Below are positions 56,493 through 64,000 of a stretch of DNA of 64,000 bases, one piece after another. This DNA is from Pseudomonadota bacterium (lineage in GTDB: Bacteria > Pseudomonadota > Alphaproteobacteria > Rhizobiales > Hyphomicrobiaceae), in the NCBI GenBank assembly GCA_023423275.1, contig JAFAFW010000056.1, positions 1-64,000 on the forward strand. The letters are read 5' to 3'. Every line of letters starts with the position of its first letter. Within the stretch, counting starts at the first letter, position 1. The translations under genes were made by a program, and so were the position numbers. The notes beneath the pieces were generated by a model. The model saw nothing but the letters and a program-made list of their open reading frames with translations. It was not told the DNA's origin and searched no databases.

Positions 56493-57674
56493 CTATGCAG
56501 CTCCTGAACCGGAGAAATCTTCGACCGCGGCGAGACTGTTCTCCAGGTCCGCGATCAGGTCGGCCTCGGCCTCCAGCCCCACCGACAATCTGATCAGGCT
56601 GTCGGTGATGCCGGCAGCCTGCCGCGCCTCGGCCCCCATGCCTGCATGCGTCATCGTCGTCGGATGTGCGACGAGGCTCTCCACGCCGCCAAGTGACTCG
56701 GCCAGCGTGAAGACGTCGATGGCTTCGACAAACCGACGCACAGCGTCGACCCCGCCCTTGAGCTCGAAGCTCAGCATGGCACCGAAACCAGCCTGCTGGG
56801 CCTTGGCGAGAGCATGGCCGGGATGGGCCTCGAGACCGGGATAGTGGACGGCCGCGACACGAGGATGGCTGGACAGGAAGGTCGCCACGGCCATCGCATT
56901 GGCCTGCTGCGTCTGAACGCGGGGAAAGAGAGAGCGCAAGCCGCGTAGTGTCAGATAGGCGTCGAACGGAGCTCCGGTTGTCCCCGTGATGTTGGCCCAG
57001 GCCGACAGCGCCTCGACGTCGCTCTTATCGGCCGCCACCACAGCACCGCCGACCACGTCGGAATGACCGTTGAGATACTTCGTCGTCGAATGAATCACGA
57101 AGTCCGCGCCGAGCGTGATCGGGCGCTGCAGGGCCGGCGACAGAAACGTGTTGTCGACAGCCACTTTGGCGCCAATCGCGTGTGCGCGCTCGGCGATCGC
57201 ACGGATGTCGACCACCCGCATGAGCGGGTTGCTCGGTGTCTCGACGAGAACGAGTTTCGGCTTCCGCAGAAGAGAGGCAGCGAGGGCTGCGTCATCACCC
57301 TGATCGACAAAGGCGACATCAAACTGCCCACGCTCCTTGCGGGCGGCGAGCAGACGATAGGTGCCGCCATAGCAATCATGCGGAGCGGCCACGAGATCAC
57401 TTGGCCGGACGAGCGACAAGACGAGATCGACCGCCGCCATCCCCGACGAGGTCACCACGGCCCCTGCACCACCCTCGAGCTTCGCCAGCGTCTCCGCCAG
57501 AAGATCCCGGGTTGGATTGGAGGTGCGAGAGTATTCGTGCGCTCCACTGCGTTCATAGCCGGGGAAGGCGAACGTCGTGGACAGATAAATCGGGGGCGTG
57601 ACCGCGCCAAAAGTACCGTCCGACGCGATCCCGTGCGCGGCGGCTACCGTCTCCGGTCTGGGCTCCTTCGACAT
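56493..57674 (-). CDS. Trans-sulfuration family PLP enzyme (cystathionine gamma-synthase/lyase)
   Basis: A 393-residue Cys/Met-metabolism PLP enzyme. Motifs: FAFPGYERSGAHEYSRTSNP, VVTSSGMAAVDLVL, the PLP-Asp region LVLVETPSNPLMRVVDI, the lysine site VIHSTTKYLNGHSDVVGG, and the C-terminal SLGGVESLVAHPTTMTH. Synthase, lyase or O-acetylhomoserine sulfhydrylase cannot be separated by eye. The neighbours are a sulfurtransferase upstream and a PAS gene downstream on the same strand. Confidence 0.9.
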   Translation of the reverse strand: MSKEPRPETVAAAHGIASDGTFGAVTPPIYLSTTFAFPGYERSGAHEYSRTSNPTRDLLAETLAKLEGGAGAVVTSSGMAAVDLVLSLVRPSDLVAAPHDCYGGTYRLLAARKERGQFDVAFVDQGDDAALAASLLRKPKLVLVETPSNPLMRVVDIRAIAERAHAIGAKVAVDNTFLSPALQRPITLGADFVIHSTTKYLNGHSDVVGGAVVAADKSDVEALSAWANITGTTGAPFDAYLTLRGLRSLFPRVQTQQANAMAVATFLSSHPRVAAVHYPGLEAHPGHALAKAQQAGFGAMLSFELKGGVDAVRRFVEAIDVFTLAESLGGVESLVAHPTTMTHAGMGAEARQAAGITDSLIRLSVGLEAEADLIADLENSLAAVEDFSGSGAA

Positions 57675-57729
57675 GGATCTGCTCCGTTAGCGGCCCATGA
57701 CAAGCCGCCGAAGTGTTACTGGATCAGGC

Positions 57730-58590
57730 TCACTTGCCGAGCCAGATGGTTCCGCTCTTGTTGGTGACTGGAACGCCAACGGCATTGCCGTACTCGGTCC
57801 ATGAGCCGTCGTAGTTGCGAACATCGTAACCGAGGATCCGCTTCAACGCGAACCAGGAATGGCTCGACCGCTCGCCGATCCGGCAGTAGGTCACGACAGG
57901 CTGCGAGCCATCGACACCCTTCGCCGCGTAGATCGCACGGATCTCATCGACGGACTTGAAGGTGCCGTCGTCGTTGACGATCGTCGCCCAAGGCACGTTC
58001 TCGGCTCCGGGAATGTGGCCCGCGCGGATCGCCAGTTCCTTGACACCCTCAGGTGCGAAAATCTTACCGAGATATTCATCGGGCGAACGGATGTCGATCA
58101 GCTTGCCGGCAGCGCGCCCCTCGGCGATGGCGAGCACATCGGCGAGACGTGCCCGCAGCCGCTCGTTACGTGCCGACAGTGTGATTGAGGATGACGGAAA
58201 GCTCGGCACATCGGCCGTAACGGGAAGCTCGCGTGCCTCCCACAGCTTGCGCCCGCCGTCGAGCAGCCTGACGTTGTCGCCCAACCCATAGACATCGAGA
58301 ACCCAGGCGCCCCATGCGGCGAACCAGTTGTTGTTGTCGCCATAGATGACGATCATCGTATCGCCCTCGACACCGGCTTTGCGCAAAGTCTCCTGCAGTT
58401 TCTCCCTCGGCGCGATATCGCGGTTCACCGTATCGACCAGGTCGACATGCCAGTCGAGATTGACGGCGCCCGGAATGTGAGCGCGGGCGTAAATGCCGGG
58501 ATCGACGCTGACTTCGAAAATCCTGACCTTCGGATTGTCGAGGTTATCCTTGACCCAATCCGCGGTAACGAGGGGGCTTGTGTTTGACAT
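57730..58590 (-). CDS. sseA: Rhodanese-type sulfurtransferase (two domains)
   Basis: A 286-residue tandem rhodanese protein moving sulfur from thiosulfate or 3-mercaptopyruvate to cyanide or thiol acceptors. The inactive N-terminal domain has HIPGAVNLDWHVDLVD; the active one has HIPGAENVPWATIVND and the catalytic loop VTYCRIGERSSHS. CRxGxR resembles thiosulfate sulfurtransferases more than the CGSGVT of mercaptopyruvate enzymes. AAAGGCG precedes the ATG. It lies 55 bases upstream of the trans-sulfuration gene. Confidence 0.9.
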   Translation of the reverse strand: MSNTSPLVTADWVKDNLDNPKVRIFEVSVDPGIYARAHIPGAVNLDWHVDLVDTVNRDIAPREKLQETLRKAGVEGDTMIVIYGDNNNWFAAWGAWVLDVYGLGDNVRLLDGGRKLWEARELPVTADVPSFPSSSITLSARNERLRARLADVLAIAEGRAAGKLIDIRSPDEYLGKIFAPEGVKELAIRAGHIPGAENVPWATIVNDDGTFKSVDEIRAIYAAKGVDGSQPVVTYCRIGERSSHSWFALKRILGYDVRNYDGSWTEYGNAVGVPVTNKSGTIWLGK

Positions 58591-59361
58591 TGCGTGGTCG
58601 CCTTTCCGTTGAGATATCGGGTACGTCTCGTGTGTCGTACCGCTTTGCGATGGCGCCGGGTCATCCGGCCGCCGGCTTATTCAATCGTTGAAATGACGCC
58701 CCTCCCGTACCTCCGGCACATAACCCGCGCGGATGGCAAAATCGCCGAACGGCTCGCTCTTCTCGCGCACGCGCGCATAGTGTGCGAGGGCCTTGCGCGC
58801 ATCCACAAGGGGACGTTCCGGGTGACGCCGAACCAGAACCTGATCGTCTCCGAGCCTGGAAACTCCGGTTTTGTCATCGCTCGTCTGACGTTGCAGTCTA
58901 TCCCGAAATGCCCCGCAGGCCAGAATGCGAATGCTTATGAATGAGAAAACATTATTCGGCTGGGCGATGGCTCCTGTTATTTGCAGCCTGAATAGAGCGC
59001 CGACAAATGAATGATGCCGCTCGATAACTGCAGAAAACTTGCATCATGGCCACCATCAGATCGCCGTTCCGCCCAAGCCGAAATGTTGAGTGGCGCTCCC
59101 TAAGCGCGACCTCGATTCGCGAACAATTTTCTTTTTTTGATATTGCGCGATCCGTCAGTGAACGACCGGCATCCCTGACTGGCGGGCGACGCAAAAAGCC
59201 ATCCTTCGGCGTCGCCTATGCCGGCAGCGTCGTCACTCCGATTGTGCGTTCCGGATCCAGCCAGCGCCAAAGCGGCACCGAGCGAAACAAGCAAACCACG
59301 CGCGCGGGCGCAGGGCGCTACGCACGCAGTCAGATCCGCAATGTCGTGATACCTGCGGGCG
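58591..59361. other. 771-bp stretch without an intact gene
   Basis: Contains the sseA promoter and leader, the remnant of a sulfite reductase gene (about 58681-58860, described separately), then about 500 bases with no recognised signal. An AT-rich run (TTTTCTTTTTTTGATATT, about 59128) stands out from the GC-rich surroundings. The open frames here have no start signals and no family similarity. Confidence 0.6.
58681..58860. pseudogene. Scrambled remnant of a sulfite reductase (hemoprotein, CysI/Sir) gene
   Basis: Two fragments of the sulfite/nitrite reductase family abut in opposite directions. On the minus strand, 58681 to about 58812 encodes the typical C-terminus (KALAHYARVREK, FGDFAIRAGYVPE, then HFND and TGA). 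On the plus strand, 58783-58860 encodes an internal segment (ARIHKGTFRVTPNQNLIVSE), where GxFRxTPNQNLI is a hallmark of the family. Neither fragment has a start codon or the Cys4 cluster motif. This fits an inversion plus large deletion of a former gene. The surrounding genes handle sulfur. Confidence 0.7.
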
Positions 59362-59871
59362 TCAGCGGCTTCGGGCACCAGCCCACCATGCGTCGAGGGC
59401 GGCTATCGTTCCCTCCAGCATGACAGCGGTCGGCATGAACGTACACCATGCGTCCCGGTGCAGGCTCGAAACCGTGGTCAATATTGGCTTCCGCGCGGCG
59501 ACGGCGGCTCGAAAGGTTTCGGCAAGACCTTCTCCGGCAGCTTCGAGCTTGCCGAACTTGCTGAGCACCACGAGGTCGCTGGTTGCGATCTGAGGCAGAA
59601 CGGCATCCCCCGCAGCTTGTGCGCCAGCCGCATCGATATGGCAGGAGGTCGCGTTGAGTGGCACATCACGATAAATCGAATAGCGTGCGCCCGACGCGAT
59701 ATCGCACAGGACACCGGCATTGCAGGTGCGCCCCGACAGCCAGTGTCCCTCCTCGGTAAGACCGACGACCTTGATCCCCGCGGCGCGCCAGCGCGCGACC
59801 ATCTCCTTGAGCAAGGCCGGTGTGCCAGAACCGCTCGCCACGGAAGCAATAGCCCCAACACCAGCCGTCAT
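59362..59871 (-). CDS. DUF2478 domain-containing protein
   Basis: A 169-residue protein starting at MTAGVGAIASVAS with AGGAACGCC upstream. It matches DUF2478, an NTP-binding-like fold: GLTEEGHWLSGRTCNAGVLC, DLVVLSKFGKLEAAGEGL, KPILTTVSSLHRDAWCTF. In other genomes this domain often sits by molybdate transport genes, but none are here. It is 22 bases downstream of the DUF488 gene and probably in one transcript with it. No function is established. Confidence 0.85.
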   Translation of the reverse strand: MTAGVGAIASVASGSGTPALLKEMVARWRAAGIKVVGLTEEGHWLSGRTCNAGVLCDIASGARYSIYRDVPLNATSCHIDAAGAQAAGDAVLPQIATSDLVVLSKFGKLEAAGEGLAETFRAAVAARKPILTTVSSLHRDAWCTFMPTAVMLEGTIAALDAWWAGARSR

Positions 59872-59893
59872 GGCGTTCCTGCTCCCTCGTTGT

Positions 59894-60319
59894 CTATCTG
59901 CCGCTAGCGAGTCGCTCGGTGATGAGTTCGCGCAGGACAACGGCATTGTTGTGCTTCTCGTCGCGTGCTGCATAGACCAGAGTCAACGTCCCTTGCCGGG
60001 CGTAGGCTTCGAGGCTGGCAAGGGCTTCCCTGGCCGGCGGACTGGCGAGTTCAGCACGGTAGCGGGCGATAAACGCTGACCAGCGAGCCGGATCATGATT
60101 GAACCATTGCCGCAAGGCGGTGCTGGGTGCCACGTCCTTCTGCCAGTCATCGAGCGCCAGCCGGTCACGATGGACACCTCTCGGCCAGATGCGGTCAACG
60201 AGCACGCGCTGGCCATCACCACGCGAAGGCGCGTCATAGGCACGCTTCACAAGAACGGTGTGCGACGGGGCATGCGCGGTTGCTTTCCTGCGCCTGGTCG
60301 GCAGAGCATGATCTATCAT
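59894..60319 (-). CDS. DUF488 family protein
   Basis: A 141-residue protein of the DUF488 (YeaO-like) family: KRAYDAPSRGDGQRVLVDRI, WPRGVHRDRLALDDWQKDVA, FIARYRAEL, and the C-terminal LTLVYAARDEKHNNAVVLRE. The start at MIDHALPTRRRKATA has GAGGATGCC upstream; the longer frame lacks similarity. Function unknown. It is followed closely by the DUF2478 gene. Confidence 0.88.
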   Translation of the reverse strand: MIDHALPTRRRKATAHAPSHTVLVKRAYDAPSRGDGQRVLVDRIWPRGVHRDRLALDDWQKDVAPSTALRQWFNHDPARWSAFIARYRAELASPPAREALASLEAYARQGTLTLVYAARDEKHNNAVVLRELITERLASGR

Positions 60320-60650
60320 GGCATCCTCACGGCCTTTATCTGAAGCCGCTCGCGGTGACACAATCCCCAAAGCGAGCGTCATGGCTTCGACCGCCCATCC
60401 CGCCCCGCTGCCATGCGCCAACGCATTGGATCGCTCAATTGCAGCACGGACTCTAAATAGGCATCAATGATACCCCTTTAAAAGCCCGGCGCAACATCGA
60501 GGTGGCCCGTGCGACTGACTGTCATGACGTGTGGAACGAAAGCCCGCTGACCGCCGAACGAGTTTGTCGAGATGGCAGACAGAAGACCGGCTGGATACTT
60601 ACCTCGACAGTGCCGGCCCCGGAGCAGGGACAGGCGCTTTGTGGAAAGTG

Positions 60651-61349
60651 CTATGCACCAGCTTGTCCACCCAGCACCACGACTTTGGCTCCAGCGGGCA
60701 CGCGCCGATAAAGATCAATCGCATCATGATTGAGCATGCGGATGCAGCCCGAAGAGATCGCTTTGCCGATTGTGTGCGGCTCGGTCGTTCCATGGATGCG
60801 GAACAAGGTATCCTTGCCATCCTTGAAGAGGTAAAGCGCACGAGCGCCGAGCGGATTGGCAGGCCCGCCATCCATTCCGCCTCTCCAACGCTCATAGAGT
60901 TCCGGGTTCCGGCGGATCATATCAACCGTCGGCGTCCAACGAGGCCACTGCCGCTTGTAGCCAACGACGGCGTCGCCTGTAAATTCGAGCCCCTCCACAC
61001 CCACGCCGATGCCGTAACGGATCGCTTTGCCATCTTCCTGGACGAGATGGAGATAGCGCTTCTCCGTATCGATGATGATCGTTCCCGGCTGTTCGTTGGT
61101 TTCGAGATCGACGAATTGACGGAGATTCCGTTCATCGATCCGCGAAATGTTGATGGCTTCCACCGGAAACTTTTCGTCGCTCAGAGCGCCATAGCGCTTC
61201 GCGATCTCGGTCTGCCGGGTGACCGACGCATTCGGCTCCGCAAAGTGGCCCACGAGCGGCAACGCATCTGATGAGGAGCAGGCAGCCAGTCCTGCGGATG
61301 CCAGCAGTACAAGTGACAATAATATTGGCTTGCCCGGTACGAGAGCCAT
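60651..61349 (-). CDS. L,D-transpeptidase (YkuD family), probable lipoprotein
   Basis: A 232-residue envelope enzyme that forms 3-3 peptidoglycan crosslinks or attaches lipoproteins. The N-terminus is a lipoprotein signal (ILLSLVLLASAGLAAC, lipobox LAAC). The YkuD domain begins TIIIDTEKRYLHLVQEDGKA and contains the active site FRIHGTTEPHTIG plus SSGCIRMLNHD (His, Ser, catalytic Cys, Arg). Such short proteins of the ErfK/YbiS group are numerous in Hyphomicrobiales. Confidence 0.94.
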   Translation of the reverse strand: MALVPGKPILLSLVLLASAGLAACSSSDALPLVGHFAEPNASVTRQTEIAKRYGALSDEKFPVEAINISRIDERNLRQFVDLETNEQPGTIIIDTEKRYLHLVQEDGKAIRYGIGVGVEGLEFTGDAVVGYKRQWPRWTPTVDMIRRNPELYERWRGGMDGGPANPLGARALYLFKDGKDTLFRIHGTTEPHTIGKAISSGCIRMLNHDAIDLYRRVPAGAKVVVLGGQAGA

Positions 61350-61973
61350 GGTGTCCCTCTTGAGATGGTATTGCGTGACGCTCGCTCAATGCGCTGTCCT
61401 GCCGAGCGCCCATTCCGGACCCGGCGGGACGCCCCCATTCGGATTGAGCGCCTTGATCGCCCCGCTTGATATGATCGATGCTCACGGTTTCACGGATGCC
61501 GCCACATTGCGCATTCGCGAGAGATCCGCGGGCGGCGCTGGATAATCACAAACGCGCTTCCGATTGCACTTGAACAAACCGTGATACGTGATGTCGAAGC
61601 GCACCATCGAGATCGCGAGCGTCAACCGCAACCGAGCCAGGCCTGCGTGGAGCGAACATGAAGACCTCCTTCACAAGACATTCGGCCCCGGCGGCCACAA
61701 CAGACCCGCGAGCACGAAGTCCGACAATGGGTTGCTCTCACTATCGGCCCAATCGGCTGAACGGATAATATCTCTTTTTATGATATTACTTCACACTCTT
61801 GGTGTGAGATTAACGAGGCTTGATCGCGTTTGCAGGGTGACGGCTTTCGGCAGCCTCTGCCACTCTCTCGGGAAAGAAACCGATCCCCGCATTTAGCGAC
61901 CAATCTGCGCCTCACCGGGGCAGGCCTTTGGGTACCCCCGGTGACTCGAGACATCATCCAATACGGATTTTAT
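61350..61973. other. 624-bp stretch without a recognised gene
   Basis: Lies between the L,D-transpeptidase start and the tRNA-Thr gene. The longest open frame (about 100 codons, 61588-61896) has no recognisable domain, no SD and a composition unlike real genes here. A locally AT-rich palindromic segment (ATATCTCTTTTTATGATAT, about 61768-61786) is the only notable feature. Confidence 0.6.
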
Positions 61974-62049
61974 TGGTGCCGGCAGAGGGACTTGAACCCC
62001 CGACCTACCGCTTACAAGGCGGTTGCTCTACCAACTGAGCTATGCCGGC
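61974..62049 (-). tRNA. tRNA-Thr (anticodon UGU), CCA encoded
   Basis: On the minus strand the cloverleaf is complete: acceptor GCCGGCA with TGCCGGC, D arm GCTC/GAGC, anticodon stem ACCGC/GCGGT around the loop CTTGTAA (anticodon TGT), T arm GGGGG with TTCAAGT, and discriminator A followed by an encoded CCA. 76 nucleotides in all. Confidence 0.96.
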
Positions 62050-62235
62050 GAAGCGCGGATTGGCGCGATGCGCGCGCTTATAACCGCTGCTGGACGATCT
62101 GGCCAGCGGGGCGCCCGCAAGTTTTGGTCAGATTATAGTAAGCATACGGCCAATTGGGCCGGGGCTTAACTCCTTGTTCGCTGGTATAATGTGATTAATG
62201 TGAGGTCATCCATTCGCGACAAGCGGGGAAGTAAC

Positions 62236-62598
62236 ATGCGTCTCAAGTGTGTCCTCGTCGCGCTGGCCGCTCTGTTTTGCGGCATCAGCGTGACAAACTC
62301 GGCCCAGGCCGGAGGCGATCGCGGCTATTATACCTATCAGCCGAACTACTATAAGAAAGTCTATCCGCGTCATAAGAAGCGTCACTATCGGCGACCTGTC
62401 GAGTATCTCGTGACGGACCCGTATGCCTATCGCTACGAGCCGCGCGGCTACTATCCGTACTATAATTCGGGCTACTGGCGTCCCCTGTGCGCGAGCAACA
62501 ACTCGTGCGTTCCGAGGGCCATGCAATCCCCGTACTACCAAGCCTGGGGCTATCCGAAGCCGGTTTATTACGCGCGCATCCGGCCCTGGCACTGGTGA
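62236..62598 (+). CDS. Small secreted Tyr/Arg/His-rich basic protein
   Basis: A 120-residue protein with signal peptide (MRLKCVLVALAALFCGISVT, cleavage near AQA-GGD) and a mature part rich in Tyr, Arg, Lys and Pro (YYTYQPNYYKKVYPRHKKRH; RGYYPYYNSGYW) and a Cys pair (CASNNSC). GGGGAAG lies before the ATG. It resembles in style the protein at 18742-19041 but the two do not align along their length. Function unknown; a surface or cell-wall role is a guess. Confidence 0.68.
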   Translation: MRLKCVLVALAALFCGISVTNSAQAGGDRGYYTYQPNYYKKVYPRHKKRHYRRPVEYLVTDPYAYRYEPRGYYPYYNSGYWRPLCASNNSCVPRAMQSPYYQAWGYPKPVYYARIRPWHW

Positions 62599-62761
62599 AA
62601 GTCCGGCGCGGCAGCTTTGGCCGCTGCCCGATAAGGCCGAAATCAGAGATCGGGTGTAGCGCGGCAGCGCTGCGCCCTTCCGTTGATGCGTGTTGAAACG
62701 GAACATCTGCGCCGCTTGCCGGTTTGGTCCACGAGGTGACCTGTCGTCATAGGGCTCGCAG

Positions 62762-63061
62762 ATGGCCAACGTCGACCAGCTTCGGCACGACATCGACACC
62801 GGGCGGACGAGCGATAAAGTCAACGCCTCCGATCCCGCGGTCGCGCCACTGGGCACCGACGATGAAGCTGCGGGCACGTCTCTCGATCCCCGCGTCATCG
62901 CAGCGCTGCGCGAAGACGAATTGCAGCTCGGCGCGCTGACACGCCGATCCCTTCTCGCCCAACCTCACGCCCGCACGACGATCCCGTGGCTGCTGGCTGG
63001 CGCCTATGCATCTGCATTCGCCAGCCTGGTCGGGATCGCGCTCAGCTTCTTGACGATTTAG
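62762..63061 (+). CDS. Small tail-anchored-like membrane protein
   Basis: A 99-residue protein: a polar, Asp/Ala/Thr-rich N-terminal part of about 75 residues, then a single membrane helix at the C-terminus (WLLAGAYASAFASLVGIALS). No family is recognised. Its stop codon overlaps that of the convergent gene at 63058-63486 by three bases. Start-site support is modest. Confidence 0.5.
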   Translation: MANVDQLRHDIDTGRTSDKVNASDPAVAPLGTDDEAAGTSLDPRVIAALREDELQLGALTRRSLLAQPHARTTIPWLLAGAYASAFASLVGIALSFLTI

Positions 63062-63486
63062 GCGGCCTGCAGCAATTCGCGGGTGATGACGTCCGCTCCC
63101 AGGCCGTCGGCGTCGAGCAGCGCGGTCAACACGCGGAAGAACTTCTGCGGGTTGAAGCCCCATTTCAGATTGAGCCGCAGCCCCGCGGCAACCTGCAACG
63201 CCGGTGCAATCATCTCGTGACCGCGCTCCAGCATCAGGTCGTTGAGCCGGCGGCTGCTGAACACTGCGATCATCGCCCGGAAGCGCATCAGCGCGGCAAG
63301 TTCGCGAGAGGGCTCCTTGCCGAGGACGCGATGCAAGCTCTCTTCGGCAATCGCGGCCTCCACTGGCGACAGGCACCCCCGCAGCAGCACGAGCCCGTGG
63401 CCTTCGCCGATCAGGTCGCGCATGGCCGCCGCAAGGTTCTCGGCGGCAACGGCGGGGACATCGCTTGGATCCCAGGTGATAGCCAT
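63058..63486 (-). CDS. Hypothetical protein
   Basis: A 142-residue protein starting at MAITWDPSDVPAVA with GAGGAG nine bases upstream, so expression is likely. It is mostly helical (ELAALMRFRAMIAVFSSRRL), with a hydrophobic central segment and a segment LRLNLKWGFNPQKFFRVLTA. No signal peptide and no known domain was recognised. It is 26 bases downstream of a small cold-shock-fold-like gene on the same strand; they may be one transcript. Confidence 0.62.
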   Translation of the reverse strand: MAITWDPSDVPAVAAENLAAAMRDLIGEGHGLVLLRGCLSPVEAAIAEESLHRVLGKEPSRELAALMRFRAMIAVFSSRRLNDLMLERGHEMIAPALQVAAGLRLNLKWGFNPQKFFRVLTALLDADGLGADVITRELLQAA

Positions 63487-63512
63487 GACACGGATCTCCT
63501 CAGGAGGTCTGT

Positions 63513-63734
63513 TCAGTTGGGACGAACGGCGCCGAAGACGGTCCACGGGGAGCCACTCAGCACGATGATGTTCCGCGGACGGCGCCCGGCCAGCTCGAAG
63601 TCGACGCCGGACCCGATCAGACCCTCGCCGCTGTTGAGCAGCGCGGTCCCGGTGAAACGGAATTTCCGTCCATCGTCGGCGCGAATGATCCCCGTGCCGA
63701 TGTCGCGGTGAAATTTGGTGATCTGGCCGTACAT
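63513..63734 (-). CDS. Small protein resembling a cold-shock (OB-fold) domain
   Basis: A 73-residue protein starting at MYGQITKFHRDIGTG with a strong SD (GAGGAGAGG). The pattern GxIxxFxxxxGxGIIxxDDGRKFRFTG recalls the cold-shock domain strands 1-3 (KFF...GFGFI...VF), but the aromatic RNA-binding residues are only partly kept, so nucleic-acid binding is uncertain. The longer reading frame upstream was rejected as not protein-like. Confidence 0.6.
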   Translation of the reverse strand: MYGQITKFHRDIGTGIIRADDGRKFRFTGTALLNSGEGLIGSGVDFELAGRRPRNIIVLSGSPWTVFGAVRPN

Positions 63735-63867
63735 GATCCTCTCCTCTTTTCTGATGCTCAGACGTTGACCCGTTCGGGTGTCGTCGGAGCTTGAGGAGAG
63801 AATGCCCGGGTCCGGCCCGGTGCGCTGTTCCCGGGGAGACAGAGAAATCAAAGAGCGACAGGAGCCG

Positions 63868-64000
63868 CTAGCCCCGGCCCCAGCGCGTCCAGGATTTCGC
63901 TTTCAGATCACCGATGATCTCGCGCGCCGCGTTGTGCCCCGGCGCGCCGGTCACGCCGCCGCCGGGGTGCGCACCCGATCCGCAGAGATAGAGGCCGGGA
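63868..64000 (-). CDS. C-terminal end of an FAD-dependent oxidoreductase (phytoene desaturase/PYROXD2 type), cut by window edge
   Basis: The last 43 codons are inside the window and read GLYLCGSGAHPGGGVTGAPG then HNAAREIIGDL, ending TRWGRG and TAG. The GSGxHPGGGVxGAPGxNAA motif is the C-terminal FAD-binding signature of the carotenoid-desaturase-like and PYROXD2-like flavoproteins. The rest of the gene lies beyond the right edge, so the substrate class cannot be judged. Confidence 0.85.
   Translation of the reverse strand, partial: PGLYLCGSGAHPGGGVTGAPGHNAAREIIGDLKAKSWTRWGRG

Noticed and set aside
57675..57729. SAM-responsive riboswitch before the trans-sulfuration gene
   Set aside because: The 55-base gap to sseA is too short and shows no riboswitch motif.
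61588..61896. 102-codon plus-strand frame upstream of tRNA-Thr
   Set aside because: No SD, no domain, and sequence not protein-like; treated as gene-free.

Overview
The window is 64 kb of GC-rich chromosome, and I see no prophage, plasmid replication gene, insertion sequence or CRISPR array in it. Gene families and gene order point to an alphaproteobacterium of the order Hyphomicrobiales (Rhizobiales). The supporting blocks are cytochrome c/kdsB/pheA, SRP RNA-dnaX-ybaB-recR, prfB-PBP1A-amidase-rne, DsbA-aroQ-accB-accC-aat-DUF2155-NDUFA12, and a B12-dependent ribonucleotide reductase preceded by NrdR-type boxes. I cannot name the genus from sequence alone.

Layout. 1-5 kb: a Yej-type peptide/microcin C ABC importer with two tandem binding proteins. 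5-9.4 kb: membrane-anchored cytochrome c, divergent kdsB-pheA, an SDR and NudC. 9.5-11.5 kb: an OafA-type acyltransferase. 11.7-15.5 kb: SRP RNA, dnaX, ybaB, recR and an aldo/keto reductase. 15.7-25.9 kb: mixed metabolism, including a molybdopterin oxidoreductase, Ndk, an ABC-F ATPase, a GST and a 2-keto-4-pentenoate hydratase-like protein. 25.9-29.9 kb: prfC, a GIY-YIG gene between two 138-bp direct repeats, a cupin, and prfB with a +1 frameshift site. 30-37.7 kb: PBP1A, cell-wall amidase and RNase E with an 829-bp gene-free leader region. 38-51 kb: a deazaflavin nitroreductase-like protein, an aminotransferase, an M48 protease, DsbA, aroQ, accBC, aat, NDUFA12 and nrdJ. 51-57.7 kb: a LysR regulator divergent from an orphan cytochrome oxidase subunit I with a Tim44-domain gene, then 5-formyl-THF cyclo-ligase, a PAS protein and a trans-sulfuration enzyme. 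57.7-64 kb: a sulfurtransferase, the remnant of a sulfite reductase gene, DUF2478/DUF488, an L,D-transpeptidase, tRNA-Thr and small accessory proteins. The window ends inside an FAD-dependent oxidoreductase gene.

Most of the window is core housekeeping: translation termination (RF2, RF3), peptidoglycan synthesis and splitting, fatty acid initiation, dNTP supply and replication. The least explained parts are the GIY-YIG/palindromic-repeat cassette (27760-28368), the scrambled sulfite reductase remnant (about 58681-58860), the ctaD/Tim44-domain pair, and the control region ahead of nrdJ. Start sites were moved downstream of the longest reading frame wherever a Shine-Dalgarno (SD) sequence and family length agreed. 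All homology calls are by eye; no database was searched.
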